A stretch of DNA of 64,000 nt from Citrobacter braakii (GTDB taxonomy: Bacteria > Pseudomonadota > Gammaproteobacteria > Enterobacterales > Enterobacteriaceae): the NCBI RefSeq assembly GCF_002075345.1, contig NZ_NAEW01000018.1, positions 1 through 64,000 on the forward strand, in the 5' to 3' direction. Of this stretch, positions 1-8,644 are shown piece after piece (position 1 is the stretch's first letter; the number at the start of each line of letters is the position of its first letter). A program made the position numbers and the translations under genes. Below the pieces are notes generated by a model. The model made no database searches, was not told the origin of the DNA, and saw only the letters and a list, made by a program, of their open reading frames with translations.

Positions 1-43
1 TAAACCGGGATGAATAATCCGGGTAGTGACAAAGAAATTCGGT

Positions 44-120
44 GGAGCGGTAGTTCAGTTGGTTAGAATACCTGCCTGTCACGCAGGGGGTCGCGGGTTC
101 GAGTCCCGTCCGTTCCGCCA
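44..120 (+). tRNA. aspT: tRNA-Asp (GTC)
   Basis: A 77-nt cloverleaf with encoded CCA. The acceptor arm GGAGCGG pairs with CCGTTCC, the anticodon loop reads CTGTCAC (GTC, Asp) and the T-loop is TTCGAGT. It is followed by tRNA-Trp. In E. coli this pair lies at the distal end of rrnC, so the window probably starts just after an rRNA operon. Confidence 0.97.
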
Positions 121-131
121 CTTATTAGAAA

Positions 132-159
132 ATTAAGCCTGCTACCAAGCAGGCTTAAT
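132..159 (+). other. tRNA spacer hairpin
   Basis: A perfect 12-bp stem (132-143 with 148-159) and a 4-nt loop lie between the two tRNAs. No T-tract follows, so it is more likely an RNase processing or end-protecting structure than a terminator. The role is inferred. Confidence 0.5.
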
Positions 160-172
160 GATAAGAAAATTT

Positions 173-248
173 AGGGGCGTAGCTCAGTTGGTAGAGCACC
201 GGTCTCCAAAACCGGGTGTCGCGAGTTCGAGTCTCTCCGCCCCTGCCA
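173..248 (+). tRNA. trpT: tRNA-Trp (CCA)
   Basis: A 76-nt cloverleaf with encoded CCA end. The anticodon loop is CTCCAAA (CCA, Trp), and the acceptor AGGGGCG pairs with CGCCCCT. It is probably co-transcribed with aspT and ends at the terminator just downstream. Confidence 0.97.
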
Positions 249-253
249 GAAAT

Positions 254-286
254 AATCCTTAGCATTTTTGCTAAGGATTTTTTTTT
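254..286 (+). terminator. Rho-independent terminator of the rrn/tRNA unit
   Basis: A 10-bp stem (254-263 with 270-279) with a 6-nt loop runs into a T-tract (278-286). It is placed to end transcription after trpT and before hdfR, which comes from the other strand. Confidence 0.9.
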
Positions 287-348
287 ACCTGCAATTTGAA
301 TTGTGCCTTCCTGCTGTTTTACTCCCGGCATCCTTGCCTATATTTTCT

Positions 349-1182
349 TTAATTTTCCAGAATATCTGTTCTCAGCAGATCGCAAATTAGTCCATTTTTA
401 TCGCTGTTTTGCAGCCAAACTGCATATAAAGGACGTGAAAGCGTTGTACTGTCGGTAACAGTATGGAGATCGCTTTTGGTTTTGGCCCAGTTGACGGGAA
501 GCCAGCTAAAGCCCTTAATCACTGAAAGTTGCTGCCTGGCCAATTCTGCCGAACTGGTGGTGAGTACCGGCACTTCATCTCCCGCTATTAGTCCCGCTTC
601 GTGTTGTTGAAAATCGGGTCCCCATTCCAGGCGTAAATAATTCAGCTCATCTTTGGTTTGCGAAGGAGAGCTGCAATAGAGCGCCAGCGTGAAATATCCC
701 AACAGTTGGCTGCTAAATTCGTCCATTTTGGGTGTTTCGGTAGTAATCAGTAGATCAAGCTGTCGTTCATGAAGCTGTTTTACTAACGACTGGCGCTGAG
801 CGATCCTCGCTTCAAACTGCAGGCTGGATTGTGGCTCCTGAGATTGATACAAACGCCTCAACCAGTCATTAAGCATGCACTCCCAGAGAGATGCGCTGGC
901 ACCGATAGAAAACTCGTTATGCCGCGAGGTATTCGCGACTTCCTTACGTGCTGCCTGCCACGTATTCATCAACGTTTCGGCGTAAGGCAATAATTTTTCA
1001 CCTGCAGCGGTTAAACGGATATTGTTTCTGTGTCGGGTGAACAGGTTTACACCCAATTGATTTTCCAGTTGTCTGATCCGGAAACTAACCGCTGATTGGG
1101 TCAGGTAGAGCGCTTCAGCAGCCCTGCCAAAGTGGCGTGTCCGGCTAACTTCCAGGAAAGTTTTTAACAATTCCGTATCCAC
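349..1182 (-). CDS. hdfR: LysR-type regulator HdfR
   Basis: A LysR-family transcription factor. In E. coli HdfR represses the flagellar master operon flhDC and activates gltBD. The N-terminal winged helix-turn-helix lies at about residues 1-60 ([20 protein letters not shown], then [11 protein letters not shown]), followed by a divergent co-inducer domain. I place the start at a GTG at 1182, which has GGAG seven bases upstream. An ATG four codons earlier (1194) has no ribosome binding site. This gives 277 aa. It is divergent from maoP with a 118-bp shared control region. Identity is clear from sequence and synteny, but the start is less certain. Confidence 0.92.
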   Translation of the reverse strand: MDTELLKTFLEVSRTRHFGRAAEALYLTQSAVSFRIRQLENQLGVNLFTRHRNNIRLTAAGEKLLPYAETLMNTWQAARKEVANTSRHNEFSIGASASLWECMLNDWLRRLYQSQEPQSSLQFEARIAQRQSLVKQLHERQLDLLITTETPKMDEFSSQLLGYFTLALYCSSPSQTKDELNYLRLEWGPDFQQHEAGLIAGDEVPVLTTSSAELARQQLSVIKGFSWLPVNWAKTKSDLHTVTDSTTLSRPLYAVWLQNSDKNGLICDLLRTDILEN

Positions 1183-1300
1183 AACTCGCTCCATAAAATT
1201 ATTTGTCGTTATGATTTAAATCTTTTGTTTGACGCTCTGTCAAGCGTAACTAATACTCCGCGCCATAAATAGCTCGGCCAAAGAATTAGGAGCGTGCAGG
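1183..1300. promoter_or_regulatory. hdfR/maoP shared promoter region, possible maoS
   Basis: This 118-bp divergent spacer must hold the promoters of both genes. In E. coli HdfR represses its neighbour, and the 17-bp cis site maoS, used by MaoP to organise the Ori macrodomain, has been mapped beside maoP. I cannot point to the exact 17 bases here, so the assignment is positional. The maoP ribosome binding site (AGGAGCG) lies at about 1288-1294. Confidence 0.4.
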
Positions 1301-1639
1301 ATGGCGGAAAGCTTTACGACGACTAATCGATATTTCGATAATAAATATTATCCCCGCGGATTCTCCCGTCATGGTGATTTCACCATTAAAGAAGCACAAC
1401 TGCTTGAGCGTCACGGTTATGCTTTCAACGAGCTGGATCTGGGCAAGCGTGAGCCGGTAACTGAAGAAGAAAAACTGTTTGTTGCGGTATGCCGTGGTGA
1501 ACGTGAGCCGGTTACCGAAGCTGAACGTGTGTGGTCTAAATATATGACGCGTATTAAGCGTCCAAAACGCTTCCACACCTTATCGGGTGGGAAACCTCAG
1601 GTGGAAGGCGCAGAAGACTACACCGAATCTGATGATTAA
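1301..1639 (+). CDS. maoP: Ori macrodomain organiser MaoP
   Basis: A 112-aa protein of the DUF413 family (formerly YifE). In E. coli MaoP works with the cis site maoS to fold the Ori-proximal chromosome into a macrodomain. It occurs in the same lineages as Dam, SeqA, MatP and MukB. The protein is charged and has two similar [16 protein letters not shown] segments about 20 residues apart. It has no signal peptide or membrane segment. AGGAG precedes the ATG at good spacing. A bidirectional terminator follows directly. The position near an rrn operon on the oriC side fits its role. Confidence 0.92.
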   Translation: MAESFTTTNRYFDNKYYPRGFSRHGDFTIKEAQLLERHGYAFNELDLGKREPVTEEEKLFVAVCRGEREPVTEAERVWSKYMTRIKRPKRFHTLSGGKPQVEGAEDYTESDD

Positions 1640-1640
1640 T

Positions 1641-1665
1641 AAAAAAGGGCGAAAGCCCTTTTTTT
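1641..1665. terminator. Bidirectional terminator between maoP and yifB
   Basis: AAAAAAGGGC, a GAAA loop and GCCC followed by seven Ts form a compact hairpin with A-runs on one side and T-runs on the other. It can therefore end both converging transcripts. It overlaps the yifB stop codon at 1664-1666. Confidence 0.85.
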
Positions 1666-3184
1666 ATGTCAGTAGTTTCTGCAGATGAATGAGTAACCTG
1701 TCTATCGCTCGGTACCCAACGGCCTCCTGTAAATGCTGGCGAGAGATGTGATCACATTGTTCAATATCCGCAATCGTTCGAGCGACCTTAATCAGGCGTA
1801 GCCAGGCGCGGATAGACAATCCGAGATGCGCGAGCGTTTCTTCAAGCCACTGTGCATCGTCGCTACGCAGTAGGCAGTATTTATGGATATCCTGACTGTC
1901 CAGATGTGCGTTTAACTTATTTTGCCGCTGATACTGACGCTCTCGCGCTGCCATAACACGTTGCTTCACCGTTGCGCTATTTTCCCCTTTCATCGCGCTC
2001 TGGCTGAGTATACCGGGCGGCGGTAAGGGAATTTCGAGGGAGAGGTCGAAGCGGTCAAGAAATGGACCTGACAATCGATTTAGGTAGCGCAGCGTCTGTT
2101 CTGGGGTACAGCGGTTATGGTTCCCCTGATAATGGCCCGTCGGGCTTGGATTCATCGCAGCTATGAGTTGAAAGCGTGCGGGATAGGTTATTTTTGCTCT
2201 GGTGCGAGATAGATGGATCTGCCCGGACTCGATGGGTTCGCGCAGTGCATCCAGCGTGCGCCGCTCAAACTCGGGTAGTTCATCCAGAAACAGTATGCCG
2301 TTGTGCGCTAAAGAGATCTCTCCTGGCGCAGGAATAGAGCCTCCACCGACCATGGCGGTTAATGAAGCACTGTGATGTGGCGAGCGAAAAGGGCGTTGCT
2401 TCCACTGTTTTTGTATCGTGTCGGAATGGATCAGACTGAGTATCGCGGCACTTTCCAGCGCTTCATCGTTGCTAAGTGGAGGGAGCAGCCCTCTGAGTCG
2501 ACTGGCTAGCATAGTCTTTCCCGTACCCGGCGGGCCGATGAGCAAGAGATTGTGGCCGCCTGCTGCGGTAAGCTCCAGCCCGCGTTTACCCTGTTCCTGG
2601 CCGATAACATCGCTCAGATCATCAGCTAATGCGTTAGGCGTAAAATCTGCGGATGATGGCCTGTCTAAATCATGCTTACCTTCGAGAAATGCGCATACGG
2701 TCTGCAGGTGATCGGCGATCAGGCACCCTTCGCCGTGTATCAGTCCAACTTCAGCGGCATTCTCTTTTGCGACAATAATTCGCCTGCCTGCACGAATGGC
2801 CTCGGTTGCGCTTGATATCGCGCCGGGAACGCCGCGTAGCGCGCCTGTAAGCGCTAATTCACCTACCAGCTCGTAGGTGTCGAGATTGTGGGGTGTAAGC
2901 TGCTCAGAAGCGGCCAGAAGCGCAACAGCGATAGGTAAATCATATCGCCCCCCTTCTTTCGGGAGATCGGCCGGAGCGAGGTTTATAGTTATCTTCTTTG
3001 CTGGGAATTCATAACCGCTATTAATAATCGCACTGCGTACCCGATCGCGAGCCTCTTTCACCGTCGTTTCGGGCAGCCCCACCATGGTTAAACCAGGCAG
3101 GCCGTTGCTGATATGTACCTCGATGGTAATGGCTGGCGCATTCACGCCTAGCGCGGCGCGTGTGTGAACAATCGATAGTGACAT
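1664..3184 (-). CDS. yifB: ComM/YifB-family AAA+ ATPase
   Basis: A 506-aa magnesium-chelatase-like AAA+ protein. Orthologues named ComM are hexameric helicases that promote branch migration when DNA is integrated during natural transformation. The N-terminal ChlI-like domain covers about residues 1-180. The AAA+ core has Walker A GPPGTGKT, a Walker B FLDELPEF and an arginine-rich sensor region, followed by a C-terminal Mg-chelatase-like domain. The start is at MSLSIVH (3184), preceded by AGGAGGA. A frame 12 codons longer has no ribosome binding site. It converges with maoP and diverges from the ilv operon. The role in this non-competent-looking relative is inferred only from family. Confidence 0.9.
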   Translation of the reverse strand: MSLSIVHTRAALGVNAPAITIEVHISNGLPGLTMVGLPETTVKEARDRVRSAIINSGYEFPAKKITINLAPADLPKEGGRYDLPIAVALLAASEQLTPHNLDTYELVGELALTGALRGVPGAISSATEAIRAGRRIIVAKENAAEVGLIHGEGCLIADHLQTVCAFLEGKHDLDRPSSADFTPNALADDLSDVIGQEQGKRGLELTAAGGHNLLLIGPPGTGKTMLASRLRGLLPPLSNDEALESAAILSLIHSDTIQKQWKQRPFRSPHHSASLTAMVGGGSIPAPGEISLAHNGILFLDELPEFERRTLDALREPIESGQIHLSRTRAKITYPARFQLIAAMNPSPTGHYQGNHNRCTPEQTLRYLNRLSGPFLDRFDLSLEIPLPPPGILSQSAMKGENSATVKQRVMAARERQYQRQNKLNAHLDSQDIHKYCLLRSDDAQWLEETLAHLGLSIRAWLRLIKVARTIADIEQCDHISRQHLQEAVGYRAIDRLLIHLQKLLT

Positions 3185-3463
3185 AATTCCTCCTGATAAA
3201 AGTATTATGTCGTAATACATCGCGGCAAGATTTCATATAATTACGGTTTTTAGATGCTGATTCCCGTATTTTTGCGCAACGTATAATTGCTTGCATTAAG
3301 CCTGGAATGACGCCCGCAAATGCTTTTGAATGGTGTTTGTATTGGGGATCGGGTTACCGAGGATCGCCTGAAGCGTGAAATATTTTCATTTTTGATTTTT
3401 TTGTATAAAAAACAACGGTATTTATCTAAACCGTTAACGACGTCAGAAAAACGAATAAAAAAA

Positions 3464-3492
3464 TATCTTGTGTCATTTGCAAATTCTATGGT
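3464..3492 (+). promoter_or_regulatory. Candidate ilvLXGMEDA promoter
   Basis: A -35-like TATCTT (3464-3469), a 17-bp spacer and a -10-like TATGGT (3487-3492) lie about 45 bp before ilvL, as in the E. coli ilvGp2 region. The rest of the 353-bp yifB-ilvL gap (3185-3537) is AT-rich with A/T tracts at 3385-3465. This fits bent upstream DNA and IHF-type activation, but I see no other gene in it. The promoter call rests on the match to a remembered E. coli arrangement. Confidence 0.5.
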
Positions 3493-3537
3493 AACTCTTT
3501 AGGTATTCCTTCGAACAAGATGCAAGAAAATACAAAA

Positions 3538-3636
3538 ATGACAGCCCTTCTACGAGTGATTAGCCTGGTCGTGATTAGCGTGGTGGTGATTATTATCCCA
3601 CCGTGCGGGGCTGCACTTGGACGAGGAAAGGCTTAG
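3538..3636 (+). CDS. ilvL: ilv operon leader peptide IlvL
   Basis: A 32-codon leader ORF whose translation senses charged Leu, Val and Ile tRNAs. It carries six Val, five Ile and four Leu codons, clustered as VVISVVVIII at residues 11-20, then ends GRGKA. Ribosome stalling here would prevent formation of the terminator hairpin 25 nt after the stop codon and so permit read-through into ilvX-G-M-E-D-A. The leader has the standard size and composition for this operon. Confidence 0.96.
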   Translation: MTALLRVISLVVISVVVIIIPPCGAALGRGKA

Positions 3637-3660
3637 AAAACAAGCCTTAACGAACTAAGA

Positions 3661-3692
3661 CCCCCGCACCGAAAGGTCCGGGGGTTTTTTTT
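3661..3692 (+). terminator. ilv attenuator
   Basis: A GC-rich stem (3661-3670 with 3675-3684, one internal mismatch) with a GAAA loop is followed by eight Ts. Together with IlvL it forms the attenuation control. The competing antiterminator would use the upstream CCGTGCGGGG segment at 3601-3610. Confidence 0.93.
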
Positions 3693-3722
3693 GACCTTAA
3701 AAACATACACGAGGAGCAGAAA

Positions 3723-3773
3723 GTGAACGGTAGCATAAAATTCTGTTTCTCAAGATTTACGGCGGGGATGTAA
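3723..3773 (+). CDS. ilvX: Small protein IlvX
   Basis: A 16-codon ORF between the attenuator and ilvG. The predicted peptide [16 protein letters not shown] resembles E. coli IlvX, as I remember it, over the KFCFSRF core. Here it starts at GTG, with GAGGAGCAGA upstream as a strong ribosome binding site. Its stop codon lies 2 nt before the ilvG ATG, so its translation may couple to ilvG. The function of IlvX is unknown. Confidence 0.75.
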   Translation: MNGSIKFCFSRFTAGM

Positions 3774-3775
3774 CT

Positions 3776-5422
3776 ATGAATGGGGCACAGTGGGTGGTAC
3801 ATGCGTTGCGTGCACAAGGGGTTCAAACCGTCTTTGGTTATCCTGGTGGCGCAATTATGCCGGTTTACGATGCGTTGTATGACGGCGGCGTAGAGCACCT
3901 GTTGTGCCGACACGAGCAGGGTGCGGCAATGGCGGCGATTGGCTATGCCCGTGCGACCGGTAAAACCGGCGTTTGTATCGCTACCTCCGGCCCTGGCGCA
4001 ACCAACCTGATCACGGGCCTTGCCGATGCGCTGTTAGATTCTGTTCCAGTGGTGGCGATCACCGGTCAGGTGGCATCACCTTTCATCGGAACAGATGCGT
4101 TCCAGGAAGTGGACGTGCTGGGGATGTCTCTGTCCTGCACCAAACACAGCTTCCTGGTACAGTCACTCGAAGAGCTGCCGCGTATCATGGCTGAGGCTTT
4201 CGCCGTGGCGAATTCCGGTCGTCCGGGTCCGGTTCTGGTTGATATCCCGAAAGACATCCAATTAGCCAGCGGTACGCTGGAGCCATATTTTACGACCGTC
4301 GAAAACGTAGAGACGTTTCCGCACGCTGACGTTGAGCAGGCACGTAAAATGCTGGCGCAGGCGCAAAAGCCCATCCTGTACGTAGGTGGTGGCGTAGGTA
4401 TGGCGCAGGCGGTCCCGGCCCTGCGTGAATTTATCGCGATAACCCAAATGCCGGTCGCCTGCACGCTGAAAGGTCTGGGCGCAGTAGATGCTGACTACCC
4501 GTACTATTTGGGCATGTTGGGAATGCACGGTACTAAAGCCGCGAATTTCGCGGTGCAAGAGTGCGATTTACTGATTGCGGTTGGCGCACGTTTTGATGAC
4601 CGGGTGACTGGCAAGCTGAATACCTTCGCACCGAACGCCAGCGTAATCCACATGGATATCGACCCAGCGGAAATGAACAAACTGCGCCAGGCACACGTGG
4701 CGCTGCAGGGGGATTTAAATTCTCTGCTGCCAGCATTACAGCAATTGATGAAGATTGACGAATGGCGTCAGCACAGCGCTGAACTGCGCGCAGAACATAC
4801 CTGGCGCTACGACCATCCGGGGGAAGCTATCTATGCGCCACTTTTGTTAAAGCAGTTATCCGATCGCAAACCTGCGGATAGCGTAGTGACAACGGATGTT
4901 GGCCAGCATCAGATGTGGTCGGCACAGCATATGACCTACACTCGCCCTGAAAATTTCATCACGTCGAGCGGTCTGGGGACGATGGGCTTTGGCCTGCCAG
5001 CAGCGGTTGGCGCGCAGGTTGCTCGCCCGAATGATACTGTAATCTGTATCTCCGGTGACGGTTCCTTCATGATGAATGTACAGGAATTGGGCACCGTAAA
5101 ACGCAAGCAGTTGCCGCTGAAGATAGTTTTACTCGACAACCAGCGGTTAGGCATGGTGCGACAATGGCAGCAGCTGTTTTTCCAGGAACGTTATAGCGAA
5201 ACCACCCTTACCGATAACCCCGATTTCCTCATGTTGGCCAGAGCCTTCGGCATTCCTGGTCAACACATCACCCGTAAAGACCAGGTTGAAGCGGCACTCG
5301 ACACCATGCTGAACAGCGAGGGGCCATACTTGCTTCATGTCTCAATCGACGAACTTGAGAATGTCTGGCCTCTGGTGCCACCCGGCGCCAGTAACTCAGA
5401 AATGCTGGAGAAATTATCATGA
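3776..5422 (+). CDS. ilvG: Acetolactate synthase II, large subunit
   Basis: The catalytic subunit of valine-resistant acetohydroxyacid synthase II. It condenses pyruvate with pyruvate or 2-ketobutyrate, the first common step of valine and isoleucine synthesis. The ThDP-enzyme layout is complete: an N-terminal pyrimidine-binding domain with catalytic Glu47 (RHEQGA), a central domain, and a C-terminal diphosphate-binding domain with the GDG motif at 427-429. It is 548 aa and uninterrupted, unlike the frameshifted gene of E. coli K-12. It overlaps ilvM by 4 bp (ATGA), which suggests coupled synthesis of the two subunits. Confidence 0.97.
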   Translation: MNGAQWVVHALRAQGVQTVFGYPGGAIMPVYDALYDGGVEHLLCRHEQGAAMAAIGYARATGKTGVCIATSGPGATNLITGLADALLDSVPVVAITGQVASPFIGTDAFQEVDVLGMSLSCTKHSFLVQSLEELPRIMAEAFAVANSGRPGPVLVDIPKDIQLASGTLEPYFTTVENVETFPHADVEQARKMLAQAQKPILYVGGGVGMAQAVPALREFIAITQMPVACTLKGLGAVDADYPYYLGMLGMHGTKAANFAVQECDLLIAVGARFDDRVTGKLNTFAPNASVIHMDIDPAEMNKLRQAHVALQGDLNSLLPALQQLMKIDEWRQHSAELRAEHTWRYDHPGEAIYAPLLLKQLSDRKPADSVVTTDVGQHQMWSAQHMTYTRPENFITSSGLGTMGFGLPAAVGAQVARPNDTVICISGDGSFMMNVQELGTVKRKQLPLKIVLLDNQRLGMVRQWQQLFFQERYSETTLTDNPDFLMLARAFGIPGQHITRKDQVEAALDTMLNSEGPYLLHVSIDELENVWPLVPPGASNSEMLEKLS

Positions 5423-5682
5423 TGCAACATCAGGTCGCCGTTGAGGCTCGTTTCAACCCGGAAACGTTAGAACGTGTTTTACGCGTGGTACGTCATCGTG
5501 GTTTTCAGGTGTGCTCCATGAATATGGAAGCCGCCAGCGATGCGCAGAATATAAATATCGAATTGACCGTTGCCAGCCCCCGGTCGGTCGACTTACTGTT
5601 TAGTCAGTTAAGTAAACTGGTAGATGTTGCACATGTTGCTATCTGCCAGAGCACAACCACATCACAACAAATCCGCGCCTGA
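5419..5682 (+). CDS. ilvM: Acetolactate synthase II, small subunit
   Basis: The 87-aa regulatory subunit of AHAS II, needed for full activity of IlvG. It is a single ACT-type domain ([20 protein letters not shown] then a beta-rich half ending around residue 77). Isozyme II is not inhibited by valine. The start overlaps the end of ilvG. The length equals the E. coli protein. Confidence 0.96.
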   Translation: MMQHQVAVEARFNPETLERVLRVVRHRGFQVCSMNMEAASDAQNINIELTVASPRSVDLLFSQLSKLVDVAHVAICQSTTTSQQIRA

Positions 5683-5699
5683 GCGCAAAAGGAAGAAAA

Positions 5700-6629
5700 A
5701 TGACGACGAAAAAAGCTGATTACATTTGGTCTAATGGCGAGATGATTCGTTGGGAAGACGCGAAGGTCCACGTGATGTCCCACGCGCTGCACTACGGTAC
5801 TTCTGTATTTGAAGGGATCCGTTGCTACGATTCTCACAAAGGGCCGGTAGTGTTCCGTCATCGCGAACATATGCAGCGTCTGCGTGATTCAGCCAAGATC
5901 TATCGTTTTCCCGTTTCTCAGAGCGTTGATGAGCTGATGGAAGCTTGCCGTGAGGTGATTCGTAAAAACAACCTGACCAGCGCCTATATCCGTCCGCTGG
6001 TGTTTGTTGGCGACGTAGGGATGGGCGTTAACCCGCCTGCGGGATACACCACTGATGTGATAATCGCCGCGTTCCCATGGGGGGCTTACCTCGGTGCTGA
6101 AGCGCTGGAGCAGGGGATCGACGCGATGGTTTCTTCCTGGAACCGCGTTGCGCCGAACACGATTCCTACCGCTGCTAAAGCAGGTGGTAACTATCTGTCT
6201 TCGCTGCTGGTGGGTAGTGAAGCGCGTCGTCATGGCTACCAGGAAGGCATTGCGCTGGATGTGAATGGCTACATCTCCGAAGGCGCGGGCGAAAACCTGT
6301 TTGAAGTAAAAGACGGCATTCTGTTTACCCCGCCATTTACCTCTTCCGCGCTGCCGGGTATCACCCGTGACGCGATCATTAAGCTGGCGAAAGATCTCGA
6401 TATCGAAGTGCGTGAGCAGGTGCTGTCTCGTGAATCGCTGTACCTGGCCGACGAAGTGTTCATGTCCGGTACCGCGGCCGAAATCACCCCAGTACGCAGC
6501 GTCGATGGTATTCAGGTGGGCGAAGGCCGCTGCGGTCCGGTCACCAAACGCATCCAGCAGGCCTTCTTTGGCCTCTTCACCGGTGAAACGGAAGATAAAT
6601 ACGGCTGGTTGGATTCAGTAAACCAATAA
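5700..6629 (+). CDS. ilvE: Branched-chain amino acid aminotransferase
   Basis: A 309-aa fold-type IV PLP enzyme that transfers the amino group from glutamate to the ketoacids of valine, leucine and isoleucine. The Schiff-base lysine is Lys160 (TAAKAGGNY). Other family marks are FEGIRCY near residue 40 and the EGAGENLF segment in the C-terminal half. It follows ilvM by 17 bp with GGAAG as ribosome binding site. Downstream the operon is interrupted by an ERIC repeat before ilvD. Confidence 0.97.
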   Translation: MTTKKADYIWSNGEMIRWEDAKVHVMSHALHYGTSVFEGIRCYDSHKGPVVFRHREHMQRLRDSAKIYRFPVSQSVDELMEACREVIRKNNLTSAYIRPLVFVGDVGMGVNPPAGYTTDVIIAAFPWGAYLGAEALEQGIDAMVSSWNRVAPNTIPTAAKAGGNYLSSLLVGSEARRHGYQEGIALDVNGYISEGAGENLFEVKDGILFTPPFTSSALPGITRDAIIKLAKDLDIEVREQVLSRESLYLADEVFMSGTAAEITPVRSVDGIQVGEGRCGPVTKRIQQAFFGLFTGETEDKYGWLDSVNQ

Positions 6630-6640
6630 CAAAATTAATA

Positions 6641-6766
6641 TTTCCCCAAAATAGTTCACGTTGCAGGAAGACGGCAACGCAGCGAGTCCCCAGGAGCTTA
6701 CTTTAGTAGGTGACTGGGGGGAGCGAGGCAGCCAACGCACCTGCGGCGTGAAATATGCAGGGGAAA
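6641..6766. repeat. ERIC element in the ilvE-ilvD gap
   Basis: A 126-bp imperfect palindrome with termini TTTCCCC and GGGGAAA and the conserved ERIC core (TCCCCAGGAGCTTAC near 6688, then GGTGACTGGGG). It fills most of the 159-bp space between ilvE and ilvD. As I recall, E. coli has a much shorter spacer there. It is transcribed as part of the operon and would form a large RNA hairpin. Confidence 0.85.
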
Positions 6767-6788
6767 GACAGACGGGAGTTAATCAAGC

Positions 6789-8639
6789 ATGCCTAAGTAT
6801 CGTTCTGCCACCACCACCCACGGCCGCAATATGGCGGGTGCCCGCGCACTGTGGCGCGCCACCGGGATGACCGATGATGACTTCGGTAAACCGATTATCG
6901 CTGTGGTGAACTCCTTTACCCAGTTTGTGCCGGGCCACGTCCACCTGCGCGATCTCGGTAAGCTGGTTGCCGAACAAATCGAAGCCTCAGGCGGCGTGGC
7001 GAAAGAGTTCAACACCATTGCCGTGGATGATGGTATCGCCATGGGTCATGGCGGCATGCTTTATTCACTGCCGTCGCGTGAGCTGATCGCCGATTCAGTG
7101 GAATATATGGTTAACGCCCACTGCGCCGATGCGATGGTCTGTATCTCTAACTGCGATAAAATCACCCCCGGGATGTTAATGGCCTCTCTGCGGCTGAATA
7201 TTCCGGTGATCTTTGTTTCCGGCGGCCCAATGGAAGCCGGGAAAACCAAGCTCTCTGACCAAATCATCAAGCTTGATCTGGTTGATGCGATGATTCAGGG
7301 CGCAGACCCGAAAGTCTCCGACTCGCAGAGCGAGCAGGTTGAACGTTCGGCCTGTCCGACCTGCGGCTCGTGCTCCGGGATGTTCACCGCCAACTCGATG
7401 AACTGTCTGACCGAAGCGCTGGGTCTGTCGCAGCCGGGTAACGGTTCGCTGTTGGCGACTCATGCCGACCGTAAAGAGCTGTTCCTCAACGCAGGTAAAC
7501 GCATCGTTGAGCTGACCAAACGCTACTACGAGCAGGATGACGCTTCAGCCCTGCCGCGCAACATTGCCAGCAAGGCGGCGTTTGAGAACGCCATGACGCT
7601 GGATATCGCGATGGGCGGCTCCACCAACACCGTTCTGCACCTGCTGGCGGCCGCGCAGGAAGCGGAAATCGACTTCACCATGAGTGATATTGATAAGTTG
7701 TCCCGCAAAGTCCCGCAACTGTGTAAAGTTGCGCCGAGTACGCAGAAATACCATATGGAAGACGTGCATCGAGCGGGCGGCGTACTGGGCATTTTAGGCG
7801 AGCTGGATCGCGCCGGGCTTCTGAACCGCGACGTGAAAAACGTGCTGGGGCTGACTCTGCCGCAAACGCTCGATAGTTATGACGTTATGCTGACCAAAGA
7901 CGACGCGGTGAAAAAAATGTTCCGCGCAGGTCCGGCTGGCATCCGTACCACCCAGGCGTTCTCACAGGATTGTCGTTGGGACACCCTGGATGATGACCGC
8001 GCAGAAGGTTGCATTCGCTCGTTGGAACATGCTTACAGCAAAGACGGCGGCCTGGCAGTCTTGTACGGTAACTTCGCGGAAAACGGCTGTATCGTAAAAA
8101 CTGCTGGTGTGGATGACAGCATCCTGAAATTCACCGGCCCGGCAAAAGTGTATGAAAGCCAGGACGATGCGGTTGAAGCTATCCTCGGCGGTAAAGTGGT
8201 TGCCGGCGACGTGGTGGTGATTCGCTACGAAGGGCCGAAGGGCGGGCCAGGCATGCAGGAAATGCTCTACCCAACCACCTTCCTGAAATCGATGGGTCTC
8301 GGTAAGGCCTGCGCGCTGATTACCGACGGTCGTTTCTCTGGCGGTACTTCGGGGCTTTCCATTGGTCACGTTTCTCCTGAAGCGGCCAGCGGCGGTAATA
8401 TCGCAATTATCGAAGATGGCGACATGATTGCTATCGATATCCCGAATCGTGGCATTCAACTGCAACTGAGCGATGCGGAAATCGCTGCGCGCCGTGAAGC
8501 GCAAGAAGCTCGTGGTGACAAAGCCTGGACGCCAAAAGATCGTCAGCGTCAGGTCTCCTTTGCGCTGCGCGCTTACGCCAGCCTGGCAACCAGCGCCGAC
8601 AAAGGTGCGGTGCGCGATAAGTCGAAACTAGGGGGATAA
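6789..8639 (+). CDS. ilvD: Dihydroxyacid dehydratase
   Basis: A 616-aa iron-sulfur enzyme that dehydrates dihydroxy-isovalerate and dihydroxy-methylvalerate to the ketoacids used by IlvE. Cys122 with Lys124 ([10 protein letters not shown]) and the CPTCGSC motif (Cys189, Cys192, Cys195) supply cluster and metal ligands. The length is typical of the IlvD/Edd family. The ribosome binding site (GACGGGAG) follows directly on the ERIC element. The stop codon overlaps the region of the ilvA start. Confidence 0.97.
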   Translation: MPKYRSATTTHGRNMAGARALWRATGMTDDDFGKPIIAVVNSFTQFVPGHVHLRDLGKLVAEQIEASGGVAKEFNTIAVDDGIAMGHGGMLYSLPSRELIADSVEYMVNAHCADAMVCISNCDKITPGMLMASLRLNIPVIFVSGGPMEAGKTKLSDQIIKLDLVDAMIQGADPKVSDSQSEQVERSACPTCGSCSGMFTANSMNCLTEALGLSQPGNGSLLATHADRKELFLNAGKRIVELTKRYYEQDDASALPRNIASKAAFENAMTLDIAMGGSTNTVLHLLAAAQEAEIDFTMSDIDKLSRKVPQLCKVAPSTQKYHMEDVHRAGGVLGILGELDRAGLLNRDVKNVLGLTLPQTLDSYDVMLTKDDAVKKMFRAGPAGIRTTQAFSQDCRWDTLDDDRAEGCIRSLEHAYSKDGGLAVLYGNFAENGCIVKTAGVDDSILKFTGPAKVYESQDDAVEAILGGKVVAGDVVVIRYEGPKGGPGMQEMLYPTTFLKSMGLGKACALITDGRFSGGTSGLSIGHVSPEAASGGNIAIIEDGDMIAIDIPNRGIQLQLSDAEIAARREAQEARGDKAWTPKDRQRQVSFALRAYASLATSADKGAVRDKSKLGG

Positions 8640-8644
8640 TGACC

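Noticed and set aside
3320-3502. 60-codon plus-strand frame before ilvL
   Set aside because: It covers the AT-rich ilv promoter region, has no good ribosome binding site and resembles no protein I know.
6661-6870. 69-codon frame between ilvE and ilvD
   Set aside because: It reads through the ERIC repeat into another frame of ilvD.
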